Assembly (NCBI GenBank): GCA_029219245.1
Contig: JAQXTA010000041.1
Span: 163,268-227,267, forward strand
Direction of reading: 5' to 3'
From: Lachnospiraceae bacterium
GTDB taxonomy: Bacteria > Bacillota > Clostridia > Lachnospirales > Lachnospiraceae
DNA length: 64,000 nucleotides
Shown here: piece by piece, positions 28,216-36,623 of the stretch
Position numbering within the stretch: position 1 is the stretch's first letter
How the letters are laid out: each line of letters begins with the position of its first letter
Translations under genes and position numbers: made by a program
The notes under the pieces: generated by a model
What the model saw: the letters and a program-made list of their open reading frames with translations, nothing else
What the model was told of the DNA's origin: nothing
Databases searched by the model: none

Positions 28216-28827
28216 TTGAAAAAAGTAGGAATTATGGGTGGAACCTTTAACCCGATTCATATGGGGCATCTGATCATTGCAGAAAAAGCAAGAGAACAGT
28301 TTCAACTGGATGAAATTCTGTTCATTCCTTGTGGAGTTCCCTATATGAAGGACAATAAAGAAGTCCTTTCCGGAGAAATACGTGCGGAAATGACGAAACT
28401 TGCAATAGAAGAAAATCCGTTTTTTGATATTTCCATGATGGAAGTGGAAAAAGAAGGAAATACTTATACTTACGAAACCCTGAATCGTCTGCATGACAAA
28501 AATCCTAATACAGAATTTTATTTTATTCTGGGTGCAGATAGCTTATGGGCAGTCGAAGATTGGAAAGAGCCGGAAAAGATTTTTGCAGGCTGTCATATTT
28601 TAGCAGCGGTAAGGGATAATAAAACCTCTGAAGATATGGAAAAACAGGTTGCTTATCTGAAAGAAAAGTATGGTGCGAGTATCTTCCTGCTTCAGACAAA
28701 CCGGATAGAAATCTCCTCATCCATGATAAGAGAAACAGTAAGAGATGGAAAGTCCATACGTTATCTGGTACCGGTTGCGGTATATGATTATATTATTAAA
28801 AATAAATTATACAAAGCGGTTGAGTAA
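28216..28827 (+). CDS. nadD: Nicotinate-nucleotide adenylyltransferase NadD
   Basis: Makes nicotinate adenine dinucleotide from NaMN and ATP in NAD synthesis. Starts with TTG at 28216 behind TAGGAGAG. The 203 residues show the nucleotidyltransferase signature MGGTFNPIHMGHL, then FILGADSLWAVEDWKEP and the C-terminal ISSSMIRETVRDGKSIRYLVP. These separate it from CoaD. It precedes yqeK, with which it is paired across Firmicutes. Confidence 0.94.
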   Translation: MKKVGIMGGTFNPIHMGHLIIAEKAREQFQLDEILFIPCGVPYMKDNKEVLSGEIRAEMTKLAIEENPFFDISMMEVEKEGNTYTYETLNRLHDKNPNTEFYFILGADSLWAVEDWKEPEKIFAGCHILAAVRDNKTSEDMEKQVAYLKEKYGASIFLLQTNRIEISSSMIRETVRDGKSIRYLVPVAVYDYIIKNKLYKAVE

Positions 28828-28882
28828 ATTATTTTTCTTTATTCAGACAGATGGAAAATCAAGGCAGCAAGGGAGCATTCGT

Positions 28883-29482
28883 ATGAAAACAATGAATTGG
28901 AAGAAACTAAGAAAAGAAATGGAGAAAGTGCAGACCGAGAAACGATATGAGCATACGTTATCGGTTGCTTATACGGCGGCTTCCCTGGCTATGGTTCATG
29001 GAGAAAATATTGATAGTGCACTGCTTGCCGGTATGCTGCATGATTGTGCCAAGTGCATTGATGGGAAAAAACTGATTTCCATTTGTAAGAAAAACAAGTT
29101 GGAAATAACAGAAATTGAGATGAAAAATCCTTCGGCATTGTTACATGCCAAAGTGGGAAGTTTTTTTGCCAAAGAAAAATATGGTGTGGAAGATGCAGAT
29201 ATCTTAAATGCAATCCAATATCATACAACAGGACGACCGAATATGAGCTGTCTGGAAAAGATATTGTATATTGCCGATTATATGGAGCCTGGCAGAAAAC
29301 ATGCTACAAATCTGACGCATATTCGTAAGATGGCATATCAGGATTTAGACAAAACTTTACTAAAAATATTAGAAGATACTCTGGCCTATTTACAGACAAC
29401 CGATGGGCAGATTGATGAGATGACACTCAAAACATATCATTATTATAAAAATGAAAACACCGGAAAGGAGCTTACAGAATGA
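28883..29482 (+). CDS. yqeK: YqeK, HD-domain bis(5'-nucleosyl)-tetraphosphatase (symmetrical)
   Basis: An HD phosphohydrolase that splits Ap4A into two ADP, as shown for the YqeK family. ATG 28883 is used; upstream in-frame ATGs overlap nadD and add an unrelated hydrophobic stretch. Metal ligands are visible in KRYEHTLSVAYTA (His), MLHDCAK (HD), ALLHAKVG and IQYHTTGRPNMS, and ILYIADYMEPGRK closes the site. It is 199 residues long, and the stop overlaps the rsfS start by four bases. Confidence 0.92.
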   Translation: MKTMNWKKLRKEMEKVQTEKRYEHTLSVAYTAASLAMVHGENIDSALLAGMLHDCAKCIDGKKLISICKKNKLEITEIEMKNPSALLHAKVGSFFAKEKYGVEDADILNAIQYHTTGRPNMSCLEKILYIADYMEPGRKHATNLTHIRKMAYQDLDKTLLKILEDTLAYLQTTDGQIDEMTLKTYHYYKNENTGKELTE

Positions 29483-29826
29483 CAGCAAAAGAAATGGCAA
29501 AGCTGGCTATTGATGCTTTGGAGGATAAAAAAGCAGAAGATATAACGATTATTGATATCAGTCATATTTCTACGATTGCAGACTATTTCATTATTGCAAA
29601 TGGTACCAATAAAAGCCAGGTACAGGCAATGGCAGATAATGTTTCGGAAAAGCTTGGAAAAGCTGGATGCCCCGAAAAACAGATAGAGGGTTATCAGAAT
29701 GCAAATTGGATTTTAATGGATTTTCAGGATGTCATTATCCATATTTTTGATAAAGAAAATCGTCTGTTCTATGATTTAGAGCGTATCTGGAGAGACGGTG
29801 TCATCATTGAGAAAGAAAATTTATAA
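29479..29826 (+). CDS. rsfS: Ribosomal silencing factor RsfS
   Basis: Binds ribosomal protein L14 and blocks subunit joining in slow growth. The 115 residues include the family pattern DITIIDISHISTIADYFIIA, QVQAMADNVSEKL, WILMDFQDVIIHIFD and the ending RLFYDLERIWRD. It overlaps yqeK by ATGA, so the two are coupled. It is the last gene of the obgE run and is followed by a hairpin. Confidence 0.95.
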   Translation: MTAKEMAKLAIDALEDKKAEDITIIDISHISTIADYFIIANGTNKSQVQAMADNVSEKLGKAGCPEKQIEGYQNANWILMDFQDVIIHIFDKENRLFYDLERIWRDGVIIEKENL

Positions 29827-29853
29827 TATAAAAAAATAATAAAATAATAGGAA

Positions 29854-29887
29854 ATGGACTTCAACCGGAAATTGTGCTGAAGTCCAT
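29854..29887. terminator. Bidirectional terminator between rsfS and the DUF378 gene
   Basis: A perfect 10-bp stem ATGGACTTCA/TGAAGTCCAT with a 14-base loop lies between converging genes. The T-rich tail is better on the minus strand, while the plus side has only TTCTTT. Confidence 0.75.
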
Positions 29888-29905
29888 TCTTTGCGTTAAT
29901 CGCTT

Positions 29906-30127
29906 TTATTCGTGCGATTCCCGAAGCGAACCGCCTGCGTACATATAAAAAGTAATAAGATATATACCAGAAATACCGACTAATGCATAAATGATTCTGG
30001 AAAGCCATGACATATTACCAAAAATAAAGGCTACCAGGTCAAATCCGAAGAAACCGATAAGACCCCAGTTAATTGCACCAATAATAGCAATTGTCAGGGC
30101 AGTACAATCTAATCCTTTATTGTTCAT
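29906..30127 (-). CDS. DUF378 small membrane protein
   Basis: A 73-residue protein with two membrane helices. The family pattern is visible: LTIAIIGAINWGLIGFFGFDLVAFIFG, then RIIYALVGISGIYLI (about residues 10-37 and 44-60). YuzA of Bacillus is of this type. The function is unknown. AAGGGGAATGAATT precedes the ATG on the minus strand. It stands alone, between the rsfS hairpin and lexA. Confidence 0.85.
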   Translation of the reverse strand: MNNKGLDCTALTIAIIGAINWGLIGFFGFDLVAFIFGNMSWLSRIIYALVGISGIYLITFYMYAGGSLRESHE

Positions 30128-30261
30128 AATTCATTCCCCTTTCCATAAGAATTGAAAGAAACCAATTTATTATAAAAAGTTTCCATCATCAATTATTATC
30201 TCTTACAAAAAGGATACTATACTGGAAAAATGTGATGAAAAAATATTTAAACTATACTTGG

Positions 30262-30879
30262 TTAACGATATAAACGGAATACACCGAATACTTTTCCAAG
30301 TATCTGGCAATCATCTACAATAATCGGATCCATATAGTCATTTTCCGGTTGCAGACGGATATGTCCGTTTTCTTTATAAAAAGTTTTTACAGTAGCAGAA
30401 TCATCAATCAAAGCAACAACGGTATCTCCGTTATTAGCCGTATTACAGCTATGTACAAAAATCTGGTCGCCACTGTAAATACCTGCATTGATCATAGAGT
30501 CACCTTTGACCTTTAAAACAAAAGATTCTCCATGCGGAACCATTTCTGCCGGAACCGGAAAATAACTCTCAATGTTTTCTTCTGCGAGAATCGGTGCACC
30601 AGCTGCTACCTGACCAATGACCGGAAGAGATACCATTTCCGTACGGACCATCTGGAAATTATCATCACAGATTTCGATGGCACGCGGTTTGGTCGGATCA
30701 CGCCGAATATATCCGTTTTTCTCTAACGTTTCCAAATGCGAATGGACAGAAGAGGTAGATTTAAGCTGTACTGCTTCGCAAATTTCACGTACTGCCGGCG
30801 GATAACCTTTCTTTAAGATTTCTTCCTTAATATAATCAAGAATTTCCTGTTGTTTTCTGGTAATCTTACCGTATCCCAT
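30262..30879 (-). CDS. lexA: SOS repressor LexA
   Basis: Represses DNA-damage genes until RecA-stimulated self-cleavage. The start at 30879 follows AAGGAGG; a longer frame upstream would add 27 residues that do not belong to LexA. It is 205 residues long: a winged helix with recognition helix around [14 protein letters not shown], the cleavage bond Ala93-Gly94 (QVAAGAPIL), catalytic Ser128 (KGDSMINAG) and Lys165 (SATVKTFYK). It diverges from a yneA-like gene; LexA-type boxes lie between them. Confidence 0.95.
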   Translation of the reverse strand: MGYGKITRKQQEILDYIKEEILKKGYPPAVREICEAVQLKSTSSVHSHLETLEKNGYIRRDPTKPRAIEICDDNFQMVRTEMVSLPVIGQVAAGAPILAEENIESYFPVPAEMVPHGESFVLKVKGDSMINAGIYSGDQIFVHSCNTANNGDTVVALIDDSATVKTFYKENGHIRLQPENDYMDPIIVDDCQILGKVFGVFRLYR

Positions 30880-30978
30880 AAAATCCTCCTTAAAAATATA
30901 GTATGTCATGCCAACTTTTTCATTATTATTGAAAGTATAGAAAAATGAATGAATGAGCAATCTTTTTCTTTTATTAAT

Positions 30979-31007
30979 ATATTAGCACAGAAAAGATTAA
31001 AAAGCAA
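30979..31007 (-). promoter_or_regulatory. Candidate lexA promoter
   Basis: On the minus strand TTGCTT (plus 31002-31007) and TAATAT (plus 30979-30984) are 17 bases apart. A LexA-like box at 31018-31031 lies just upstream of the -35. Confidence 0.5.
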
Positions 31008-31017
31008 ACGTATATTC

Positions 31018-31117
31018 AGAATATTTGTTCGATATTTTTTTGAAAAAGTATTGACTTTCGAAAACATGTTCGATATAATGAAAAACATAAAGAACGAATG
31101 TTCGCAACACTTGTTCG
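31018..31117. promoter_or_regulatory. Cluster of LexA-like boxes
   Basis: Four copies of the CGAAC-N4-GTTCG pattern with small mismatches: AGAATATTTGTTCG (31018-31031), CGAAAACATGTTCG (31059-31072), AGAACGAATGTTCG (31091-31104) and GCAACACTTGTTCG (31104-31117). All keep the GTTCG half. The second and third have one mismatch each. They fill the lexA/yneA-like divergent region. Confidence 0.75.
31051..31079 (+). promoter_or_regulatory. Promoter of the yneA-like gene with LexA box in the spacer
   Basis: TTGACT (31051-31056) and a perfect TATAAT (31074-31079) with a 17-base spacer. The LexA-like box 31059-31072 lies wholly inside the spacer, so bound LexA would block polymerase. Confidence 0.8.
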
Positions 31118-31138
31118 TGTTTTGTGGAGGATATGGTT

Positions 31139-31513
31139 ATGAGCAATAGAAGAAGTGAGAGAAGAATTAAAAATAATCGAATAAGAAGACAGAAAGAGAT
31201 GCGTAAGAACTTTCTTTTGGTAATTATGACAGTCTGCCTTGTTATTACTTTTTCTATTAGTATGAACAGTTTTTTATCGAATGCAAAGGATGACAGCAGC
31301 CAGACTTCTTATAAATACTATAAAAGCATTACCATTGAAAACGGTGATTCCCTTTGGTCTATCGCATTAGAATATATGGATGCCGAGCATTATGATTCTG
31401 TGAATGATTATATTGATGAAGTGAAAAAAATGAATGCCCTGGTAAATGATAATATTACTTATGGACAGTGCCTGATTGTTCCATATTATTCAACGGAATT
31501 TGTAGGATCATGA
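31139..31513 (+). CDS. YneA-like LysM division inhibitor, SOS controlled
   Basis: A 124-residue protein from ATG 31139 (GGAGG eight bases upstream). It has a basic N-terminus (RRIKNNRIRRQKEMRK), one membrane helix at about 24-43 and a LysM domain at about 62-115 (IENGDSLWSIALEYM). This plan and the position divergent from lexA match YneA, which halts division after DNA damage in Bacillus. Sequence identity to YneA is not checked, so function is inferred from architecture, context and the operator in its promoter. Confidence 0.78.
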   Translation: MSNRRSERRIKNNRIRRQKEMRKNFLLVIMTVCLVITFSISMNSFLSNAKDDSSQTSYKYYKSITIENGDSLWSIALEYMDAEHYDSVNDYIDEVKKMNALVNDNITYGQCLIVPYYSTEFVGS

Positions 31514-31551
31514 AAATGGGAATACCATGAAACCTTAAAATGTCCCCTGTG

Positions 31552-31588
31552 GAAGCTATGCTTGAAGTTTAAGTATGGCTTCTTTTTT
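31552..31588 (+). terminator. Terminator after the yneA-like gene
   Basis: GAAGCTAT (31552-31559) pairs with ATGGCTTC (31575-31582), one T-G pair, with an inner CTT/AAG extension, followed by six T. Confidence 0.85.
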
Positions 31589-31625
31589 ATTCTTGTAATA
31601 AAGTCAGATCTGATATGGAATAAGA

Positions 31626-31679
31626 GTGTTTTACTCCGGTATCTAACTATGCGCAAAACACAAGTTTAACGAATAGTTA
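31626..31679. other. Two interleaved 7-bp inverted repeats (pseudoknot-like)
   Basis: GTGTTTT (31626-31632) pairs with AAAACAC (31655-31661), and TAACTAT (31644-31650) pairs with ATAGTTA (31673-31679). The order is that of an H-type pseudoknot. It lies past the terminator, in a gap of 186 bases without a gene. Chance is possible in AT-rich DNA. Confidence 0.3.
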
Positions 31680-31699
31680 ATGGTCTAAAAGTTACCTAA

Positions 31700-31936
31700 T
31701 CAGCTCTTTTCCCGATAATCTTCGGAACTGTTATATTTTGTAACATACTTCGTATATTGTGTATTTTTTCTTTGGGAATCATTCCCTGTCATACTGGTAA
31801 GATGTGAATAAGTGTCATGAAAATATTTTACAGAATCAATTGCTTTTGTTTTTTCTTTTGTTTTCTTTAATTTTCGATAACTGTAAATATATACAATTAC
31901 AATGAAAATAACAAGTAAAAAAATAACCTTATACAT
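31700..31936 (-). CDS. Small membrane-anchored protein, function unknown
   Basis: A 78-residue frame with a good ribosome site (AAGGAG eight bases before the ATG). Residues 4-20 are a membrane helix (VIFLLVIFIVIVYIYSY). The rest is a charged, lysine- and tyrosine-rich tail without recognisable motifs. It is 53 bases downstream of dtd on the same strand. The clear start and anchor suggest a real gene, but nothing indicates what it does. Confidence 0.55.
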   Translation of the reverse strand: MYKVIFLLVIFIVIVYIYSYRKLKKTKEKTKAIDSVKYFHDTYSHLTSMTGNDSQRKNTQYTKYVTKYNSSEDYREKS

Positions 31937-31989
31937 ATACGAACTCCTTGCTGCAAAAATCTATTTTCATAAACAAATCCATGCATCTG

Positions 31990-32442
31990 TTAAGAAAAAA
32001 TTTCATCGGAATCAAGCAATATGGTAAAAGGCCCATCATTTAACAGGGAAACCTTCATATCGGCACCAAATGTACCATGTTCTACAATGGGAACGTTTTC
32101 CTTGCATTTTTTGATAATATATTCATAAAGTTCATTTGCCATATCCGGTTTGCCAGCATGAATAAAGGAAGGTCGGTTTCCATGTTTACAATCTGCATAC
32201 AATGTAAATTGTGAAATAATTAACAATTCGCCACAAACAGAAGCGAGGTTAAGATTTGTTTTTCCATTTTCATCTTCAAAAATACGCAGGTTTAACAGCT
32301 TATTTATCATTTTATCTGCAATTTCCCTTGTATCATTCTGGCTTATCCCTGCAAAAACCAGAAAACCTTTCCCAATTTGTCCGATTACATCAGAATCTAC
32401 GCTTACACTTGCCTGGGTAACACGTTGTATTACAAATTTCAT
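31990..32442 (-). CDS. dtd: D-aminoacyl-tRNA deacylase Dtd
   Basis: Removes D-amino acids and glycine mischarged on tRNA. The 150 residues hold the two active-site signatures of [20 protein letters not shown] (SQFTLYA) and [11 protein letters not shown] (the Gly-cisPro-type NxGPxT motif). The N-terminus [16 protein letters not shown] is typical. It starts two bases after the permease gene stop, so they are probably co-transcribed. Confidence 0.95.
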   Translation of the reverse strand: MKFVIQRVTQASVSVDSDVIGQIGKGFLVFAGISQNDTREIADKMINKLLNLRIFEDENGKTNLNLASVCGELLIISQFTLYADCKHGNRPSFIHAGKPDMANELYEYIIKKCKENVPIVEHGTFGADMKVSLLNDGPFTILLDSDEIFS

Positions 32443-32444
32443 TG

Positions 32445-33794
32445 TTACTTCTGTTCTCCTTCTTCGCTATCACTTTCATGCCGGTCTTCTGTTTTGTCAG
32501 AAGCTTTCCGGTCTGTTTCCCTGTCTTTATCATTTTTTTGCTTCTTTTTTACCGGAACATATTCCTGAAAACAATGTTCTTCATTTATGGAACCAACGTT
32601 TAGATATGGCTGCGTATCGGTTGGCAGTTCTTTTTTTCCAAGCTGTTTGTTAACAAGAGCTCGGAAACCAGCATAGAAAACAGCAAAAATAGGTACTCCC
32701 ACAACCATACCAAGAACACCGAACAAGCCGCCAAAGATCGTAATGGCAAAGATAACCCAGAAACTGGAAAGTCCGGTAGAATTTCCAAGAATCTTTGGAC
32801 CTAAAATATTTCCGTCAAACTGCTGAATGACTAAGATTAAAATAACAAAATACAAACACTGTATCGGGTCTACCATCAAAATAAGCAGCGCACTCGGAAT
32901 AGCGCCAAGCCATGGTCCAAAGAAAGGAATAATATTGGTTACTCCGATAATAACACTTACTAAAATGGCATATGGTGTTCCGATAAGACTTGTACAGACA
33001 AAACATATAATACCAATTATAATTGAATCAATAATCTTACCTACTATAAAGCCGCTGAAAGTGGAATGAATAAAGCGGAAATTTGCAATAATATGGTTTG
33101 CCGCCGGTGTATCCAAAAATGCATAGGCAATCTTTTTTGCCTGCCCGGCAAACTTCTCTTTGCTGCCGAGAACATAGATGGAAAGAATGAAACCGATAAT
33201 AAAATTCCACATGGCTTTGAAAAAACCGATTACACTTAAAGATAAAGTCCGGATAAGGTCATTTATTTTTGGAAGCACACTGGAATTAATAAAATCCGTT
33301 AACATGGCAGAATATTTATCCAGTAATTGCATCACAACGCTTTCTAACTCCGGATTATTATTCAGCAGAACTGTAATCCAGTTATTCAGATTGGAGATAT
33401 ACATAGGAAACTGGAAAATAATACTTTGTATACTACGAATCAGTTCCGGTATAATCATTGAGAAAAATTCATATGCAACAACAAAAATCACAAGCAATGT
33501 AACCATAATGGAAAGTATACGCATACGTTTCCTGATTTTTTTCGTCATTGGAACTTTTGCCTTTTCGTAGATTGGCTTAATCACTTTCTGTTCAATACTG
33601 TTCAGCAAAGGTGTTATTAAATAAGCTAAAATAAGCCCATCAATAATAGGCATGGAAATTGTTATAAGAGAATGAACAGCTTCTGATAAATTTGAACTGT
33701 GAAATAAAATATAGTAGAAAAAAATTGCCGCAGCGATAACCAAAAAAGCGGTCAATCCCCATGAGAAATATTTTTTGTTAAAACGTATTTTCAT
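32445..33794 (-). CDS. AI-2E-family (PerM/YtvI-like) membrane permease
   Basis: Polytopic membrane protein of about 449 residues with some eight helices. The family's conserved stretch is visible as [21 protein letters not shown] and later [21 protein letters not shown]. The last 60 residues are highly charged ([15 protein letters not shown]) and cytosolic. I place the start at 33794, where AAGGAT lies about ten bases upstream, rather than at 33806. Some family members export autoinducer-2 or act as Na+/H+ antiporters, so the substrate is open. Confidence 0.82.
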   Translation of the reverse strand: MKIRFNKKYFSWGLTAFLVIAAAIFFYYILFHSSNLSEAVHSLITISMPIIDGLILAYLITPLLNSIEQKVIKPIYEKAKVPMTKKIRKRMRILSIMVTLLVIFVVAYEFFSMIIPELIRSIQSIIFQFPMYISNLNNWITVLLNNNPELESVVMQLLDKYSAMLTDFINSSVLPKINDLIRTLSLSVIGFFKAMWNFIIGFILSIYVLGSKEKFAGQAKKIAYAFLDTPAANHIIANFRFIHSTFSGFIVGKIIDSIIIGIICFVCTSLIGTPYAILVSVIIGVTNIIPFFGPWLGAIPSALLILMVDPIQCLYFVILILVIQQFDGNILGPKILGNSTGLSSFWVIFAITIFGGLFGVLGMVVGVPIFAVFYAGFRALVNKQLGKKELPTDTQPYLNVGSINEEHCFQEYVPVKKKQKNDKDRETDRKASDKTEDRHESDSEEGEQK

Positions 33795-33961
33795 CGTAAA
33801 ATGCATCCTTACTCATTATGATATTTTTAGTATAACATCTTTTTTCGTTCCTGTATTAGTTTTTCTGTTAATTTTTTAAAAAATTATATAAATAGCAGAA
33901 AAATCTATGTATAATAAAAGAATATTGACAGAAATGTTTAGCAGAAAGGAAGTCTGATGAA

Positions 33962-34675
33962 ATGAAACTGCAACAGGTATATAGCATAACAAGAAAGGCG
34001 ATTGATGACTATCACATGATTAATGACAGTGACAAAATCGCCATTGGCATTTCAGGTGGGAAAGATAGTCTTACTCTTCTCTATGCATTGCATGGATTAC
34101 AGCGCTTTTATCCTAAAAAATTCAGTATCTATGCTATTACAGTGGATTTGGGGTTTGAGAATCTGAAACTGGACGAAATTGTTAAACTCTGCGAGTCGCT
34201 GGATGTTCCCTATCATATTGTAAAAACAGATATCGGACAAATTGTTTTTGAAGACAGAAAAGAAAGTAATCCCTGCTCCCTATGTGCTAAAATGCGCAAA
34301 GGAGCATTAAATACAGCAATCAAGGAATTGGGATGTAATAAGGTTGCTTATGCACATCATAAAGATGATGTAGTAGAAACTATGATGATGTCACTTATTT
34401 ATGAAGGCCGACTTCATACCTTTCAGCCGGTAACCTATTTAGACCGAATGGATTTGACTGTAATCCGTCCGCTTATTTATATGAAAGAGGCGGATGTCAT
34501 TGGCTTTGTCCATAAATATAATGTTCCCGTTGTAAAAAGCCCCTGTCCTGCTGACGGGCATACAAAGCGGGAGTATATCAAAAACCTGTTGCGGGATATT
34601 AATCTGGAAACACCGGGTGTAAAAGATCGAATGTTTACTGCGATTCAAAACCGCATAAACGGCTGGGAACTATAA
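33962..34675 (+). CDS. TtcA/TtuA-family tRNA 2-thiolation enzyme
   Basis: PP-loop ATPase of 237 residues. The ATP loop is ISGGKDSLTLLYAL (about residue 30-43). A CxxC pair lies in NPCSLCAKMRKGAL, then AYAHHKDDVVETMMM, and a further Cys in KSPCPADGHTKRE. These are features of TtcA, which makes 2-thiocytidine 32 in tRNA with an iron-sulfur cluster. At 237 residues it is shorter than E. coli TtcA (about 310). AGGAAG precedes the ATG. It diverges from the permease and is followed 26 bases later by the recombinase gene. Confidence 0.85.
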   Translation: MKLQQVYSITRKAIDDYHMINDSDKIAIGISGGKDSLTLLYALHGLQRFYPKKFSIYAITVDLGFENLKLDEIVKLCESLDVPYHIVKTDIGQIVFEDRKESNPCSLCAKMRKGALNTAIKELGCNKVAYAHHKDDVVETMMMSLIYEGRLHTFQPVTYLDRMDLTVIRPLIYMKEADVIGFVHKYNVPVVKSPCPADGHTKREYIKNLLRDINLETPGVKDRMFTAIQNRINGWEL

Positions 34676-34701
34676 ATGATATAAAGAAAAAGGAAAAGAA
34701 A

Positions 34702-35796
34702 GTGGACAGTAAAAATAACAATAATTACCATGAACAACAAAATATCGGAAATATTCAGAAAATGAGGGATGTACTGGATACACTGCCCTCCTTTTGCAGA
34801 CAGTTTTTTCGCGGTATAACAGAATATACTTCTGCAAGAACAAGACTGGCATATGCCTATGATATCCGGACATTTTTTGAATATCTGCGTGATAAAAACA
34901 GCTATTGTGCCAAAATGGAAATAACACAGTTTCCCATATCAATTCTGGAAAAGATTACGCGGGAAGATATTGAGGAGTATATGGAATATTTATCCTATTA
35001 TGAAAAGGATGGAAAAATATATACCAACGATGAACGTGGGAAAAAACGTAAACTGGCATCTTTACGGAGCTTTTATAATTATTTCTTTGAATCCGAACTG
35101 ATTGAAAAAAACCCTGCTGTTCTCGTTCCTCTTCCGAAACTTCATGAAAAAGAAATTGTCCGTCTGGATACGGATGAAGTTGCCATATTACTGGATCAGG
35201 CGGAGGATGGAACCGGTCTAAGCAAAACACAGAAAAAATTTCATCAGGTTACTAAGACAAGAGATGTTGCTATGCTTACCCTGCTTCTTGGTACGGGGAT
35301 TCGTGTTTCGGAATGTGTCGGGCTGGATATTGAGGATGTTGACTTTAAGAATAACGGTATCAAAATACGTCGGAAAGGCGGTTATGAGGCAATTGTTTAT
35401 TTTGGTGACGAAGTGGAGGAGGCCCTGCAGAATTATCTGGAACAACGAAACCATATCATTCCGCAGTCCGGTCACGAACATGCTCTTTTCCTTTCTATGC
35501 AAAATCGTCGCATGTCGGTCCGCGCCGTAGAAAACATGGTAAAGAAATACTCTTCTACCGTAACGAGTTTGAAAAAAATCACACCACATAAGTTGCGCAG
35601 TACTTATGGTACGTCATTATACCGCGAAACAGGCGATATTTACCTCGTAGCAGATGTTTTAGGGCATAAGGATGTAAATACCACAAAAAAGCATTATGCA
35701 GCCTTAGAAGACGAAAGAAGACGCTCTGCAGCAGATAAAGTGCGACTTCGGGAGAAGAGAAATGAAACGGACGAAGAAAACAAAGCGCAGACTTGA
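34702..35796 (+). CDS. Tyrosine-type site-specific recombinase (XerC/D-like)
   Basis: A 364-residue recombinase starting with GTG behind AAAGGAAAAG. The N-terminal SAM-like DNA-binding domain is at about 30-140. The catalytic domain shows a full active site: Arg201 (TGIRVSEC), Lys225 (RRKGG), His296 and Arg299 (PHKLRST), His322 (LGHKDV) and the nucleophile Tyr332 (KKHYAAL). Neither excisionase, phage genes nor flanking repeats are seen. It may be a resident Xer-type enzyme for dimer resolution or a fixed integrase, about 60 residues longer than XerC/D. Confidence 0.85.
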   Translation: MDSKNNNNYHEQQNIGNIQKMRDVLDTLPSFCRQFFRGITEYTSARTRLAYAYDIRTFFEYLRDKNSYCAKMEITQFPISILEKITREDIEEYMEYLSYYEKDGKIYTNDERGKKRKLASLRSFYNYFFESELIEKNPAVLVPLPKLHEKEIVRLDTDEVAILLDQAEDGTGLSKTQKKFHQVTKTRDVAMLTLLLGTGIRVSECVGLDIEDVDFKNNGIKIRRKGGYEAIVYFGDEVEEALQNYLEQRNHIIPQSGHEHALFLSMQNRRMSVRAVENMVKKYSSTVTSLKKITPHKLRSTYGTSLYRETGDIYLVADVLGHKDVNTTKKHYAALEDERRRSAADKVRLREKRNETDEENKAQT

Positions 35797-35816
35797 AAAT
35801 CAAACAGCCTGCGCTT
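35783..35816. terminator. Terminator between converging recombinase and kinase-like genes
   Basis: AAGCGCAG (35783-35790) pairs with CTGCGCTT (35809-35816). The left arm overlaps the last recombinase codons. T-rich bases follow weakly on both sides. Confidence 0.65.
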
Positions 35817-35821
35817 AAAAT

Positions 35822-36451
35822 TTATCTTTTGGTTTCAAAATCTTCAATATACTGAATCAACAGTTTAACAGTTCCTTCGATTCCAAGAATGCCACTATTG
35901 ATGGATAAATCATAACTGTCAGCACGTCCCCACTTTTTGGAAGAATAATAATTATAATAGCTCTGACGTGACTTATCTTTTTTATTCATCATATCTCTGG
36001 CTTTCTGTTCTGATGTAATGTCGCTGAATCTGCTCATGATACGTTTAATCTTCGTCTGTTCATCTGCATGGATAAAAATATTAAGACAGTTTTGATAATC
36101 GCTTAGGGCATAATCTGCACATCGACCTACAATTACACAGGGACCTTCTTTGGCAATCTTTTTAATGGCATCAAACTGTGCAAGAAATATTTTGTGACTG
36201 ATTGGCATATCAACAAAAGATGATGAATTATAGCCAAAAGAATAGGTATCCATAACGAGATTATAAAGGAAAGAGTTTGTCGGCCGCTCGTCATGGCTTT
36301 GTATCATTTCTTCACAAAAACCGCTCTCCTGAGCTGCTCTTGATAATAATTCTTTATCATAAAATTTAATTCCAAAATGCTCCGCAAGCTTTTCTCCTAT
36401 TTCACGTCCACCGGAACCAAATTGTCTGCCGATTGTTATAATAGTATTCAT
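35822..36451 (-). CDS. Cytidylate kinase-like family protein
   Basis: A P-loop protein of 209 residues. IITIGRQFGSGGREIGEKLA carries the Walker A-like loop GRQFGSGG, and FYDKELL is typical of the cytidylate-kinase-like family. VIVGRCADYAL and RADSYDLSINSG follow in the expected order. Members of this family differ from true CMP kinase (Cmk), and their substrate is not established. It is transcribed toward the recombinase gene and has its own upstream region after the cstA terminator. Confidence 0.8.
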   Translation of the reverse strand: MNTIITIGRQFGSGGREIGEKLAEHFGIKFYDKELLSRAAQESGFCEEMIQSHDERPTNSFLYNLVMDTYSFGYNSSSFVDMPISHKIFLAQFDAIKKIAKEGPCVIVGRCADYALSDYQNCLNIFIHADEQTKIKRIMSRFSDITSEQKARDMMNKKDKSRQSYYNYYSSKKWGRADSYDLSINSGILGIEGTVKLLIQYIEDFETKR

Positions 36452-36556
36452 AACTACATCCCGTCCTTTCTGTTATGTAACTTTTACTATACTTTTATTA
36501 TATACATTTCACATATAAAAAGCAATTATTATTCGACGGAATTATGCAAAATACCT

Positions 36557-36592
36557 AAAAAGAAGCTACAGACTTCTCCATAGCTTCTTTTC
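36557..36592 (-). terminator. Terminator after cstA
   Basis: A 9-bp stem AAGAAGCTA (36560-36568)/TAGCTTCTT (36581-36589). On the minus strand the right-hand arm runs into five T, ending the cstA transcript 30 bases after its stop. Confidence 0.78.
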
Positions 36593-36623
36593 AGACATTA
36601 TATCATTTATAAATACTCTGTCA

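Noticed and set aside
33929..33940. TTGACA-like sequence just upstream of the TtcA-like gene as a promoter
   Set aside because: No -10 element lies at the right distance before the start codon; a TATAAT lies upstream of it instead, without a good -35.
34702..36451. Integrated element marked by the tyrosine recombinase
   Set aside because: No attachment repeats, phage genes or composition shift; neighbours are ordinary chromosomal genes.
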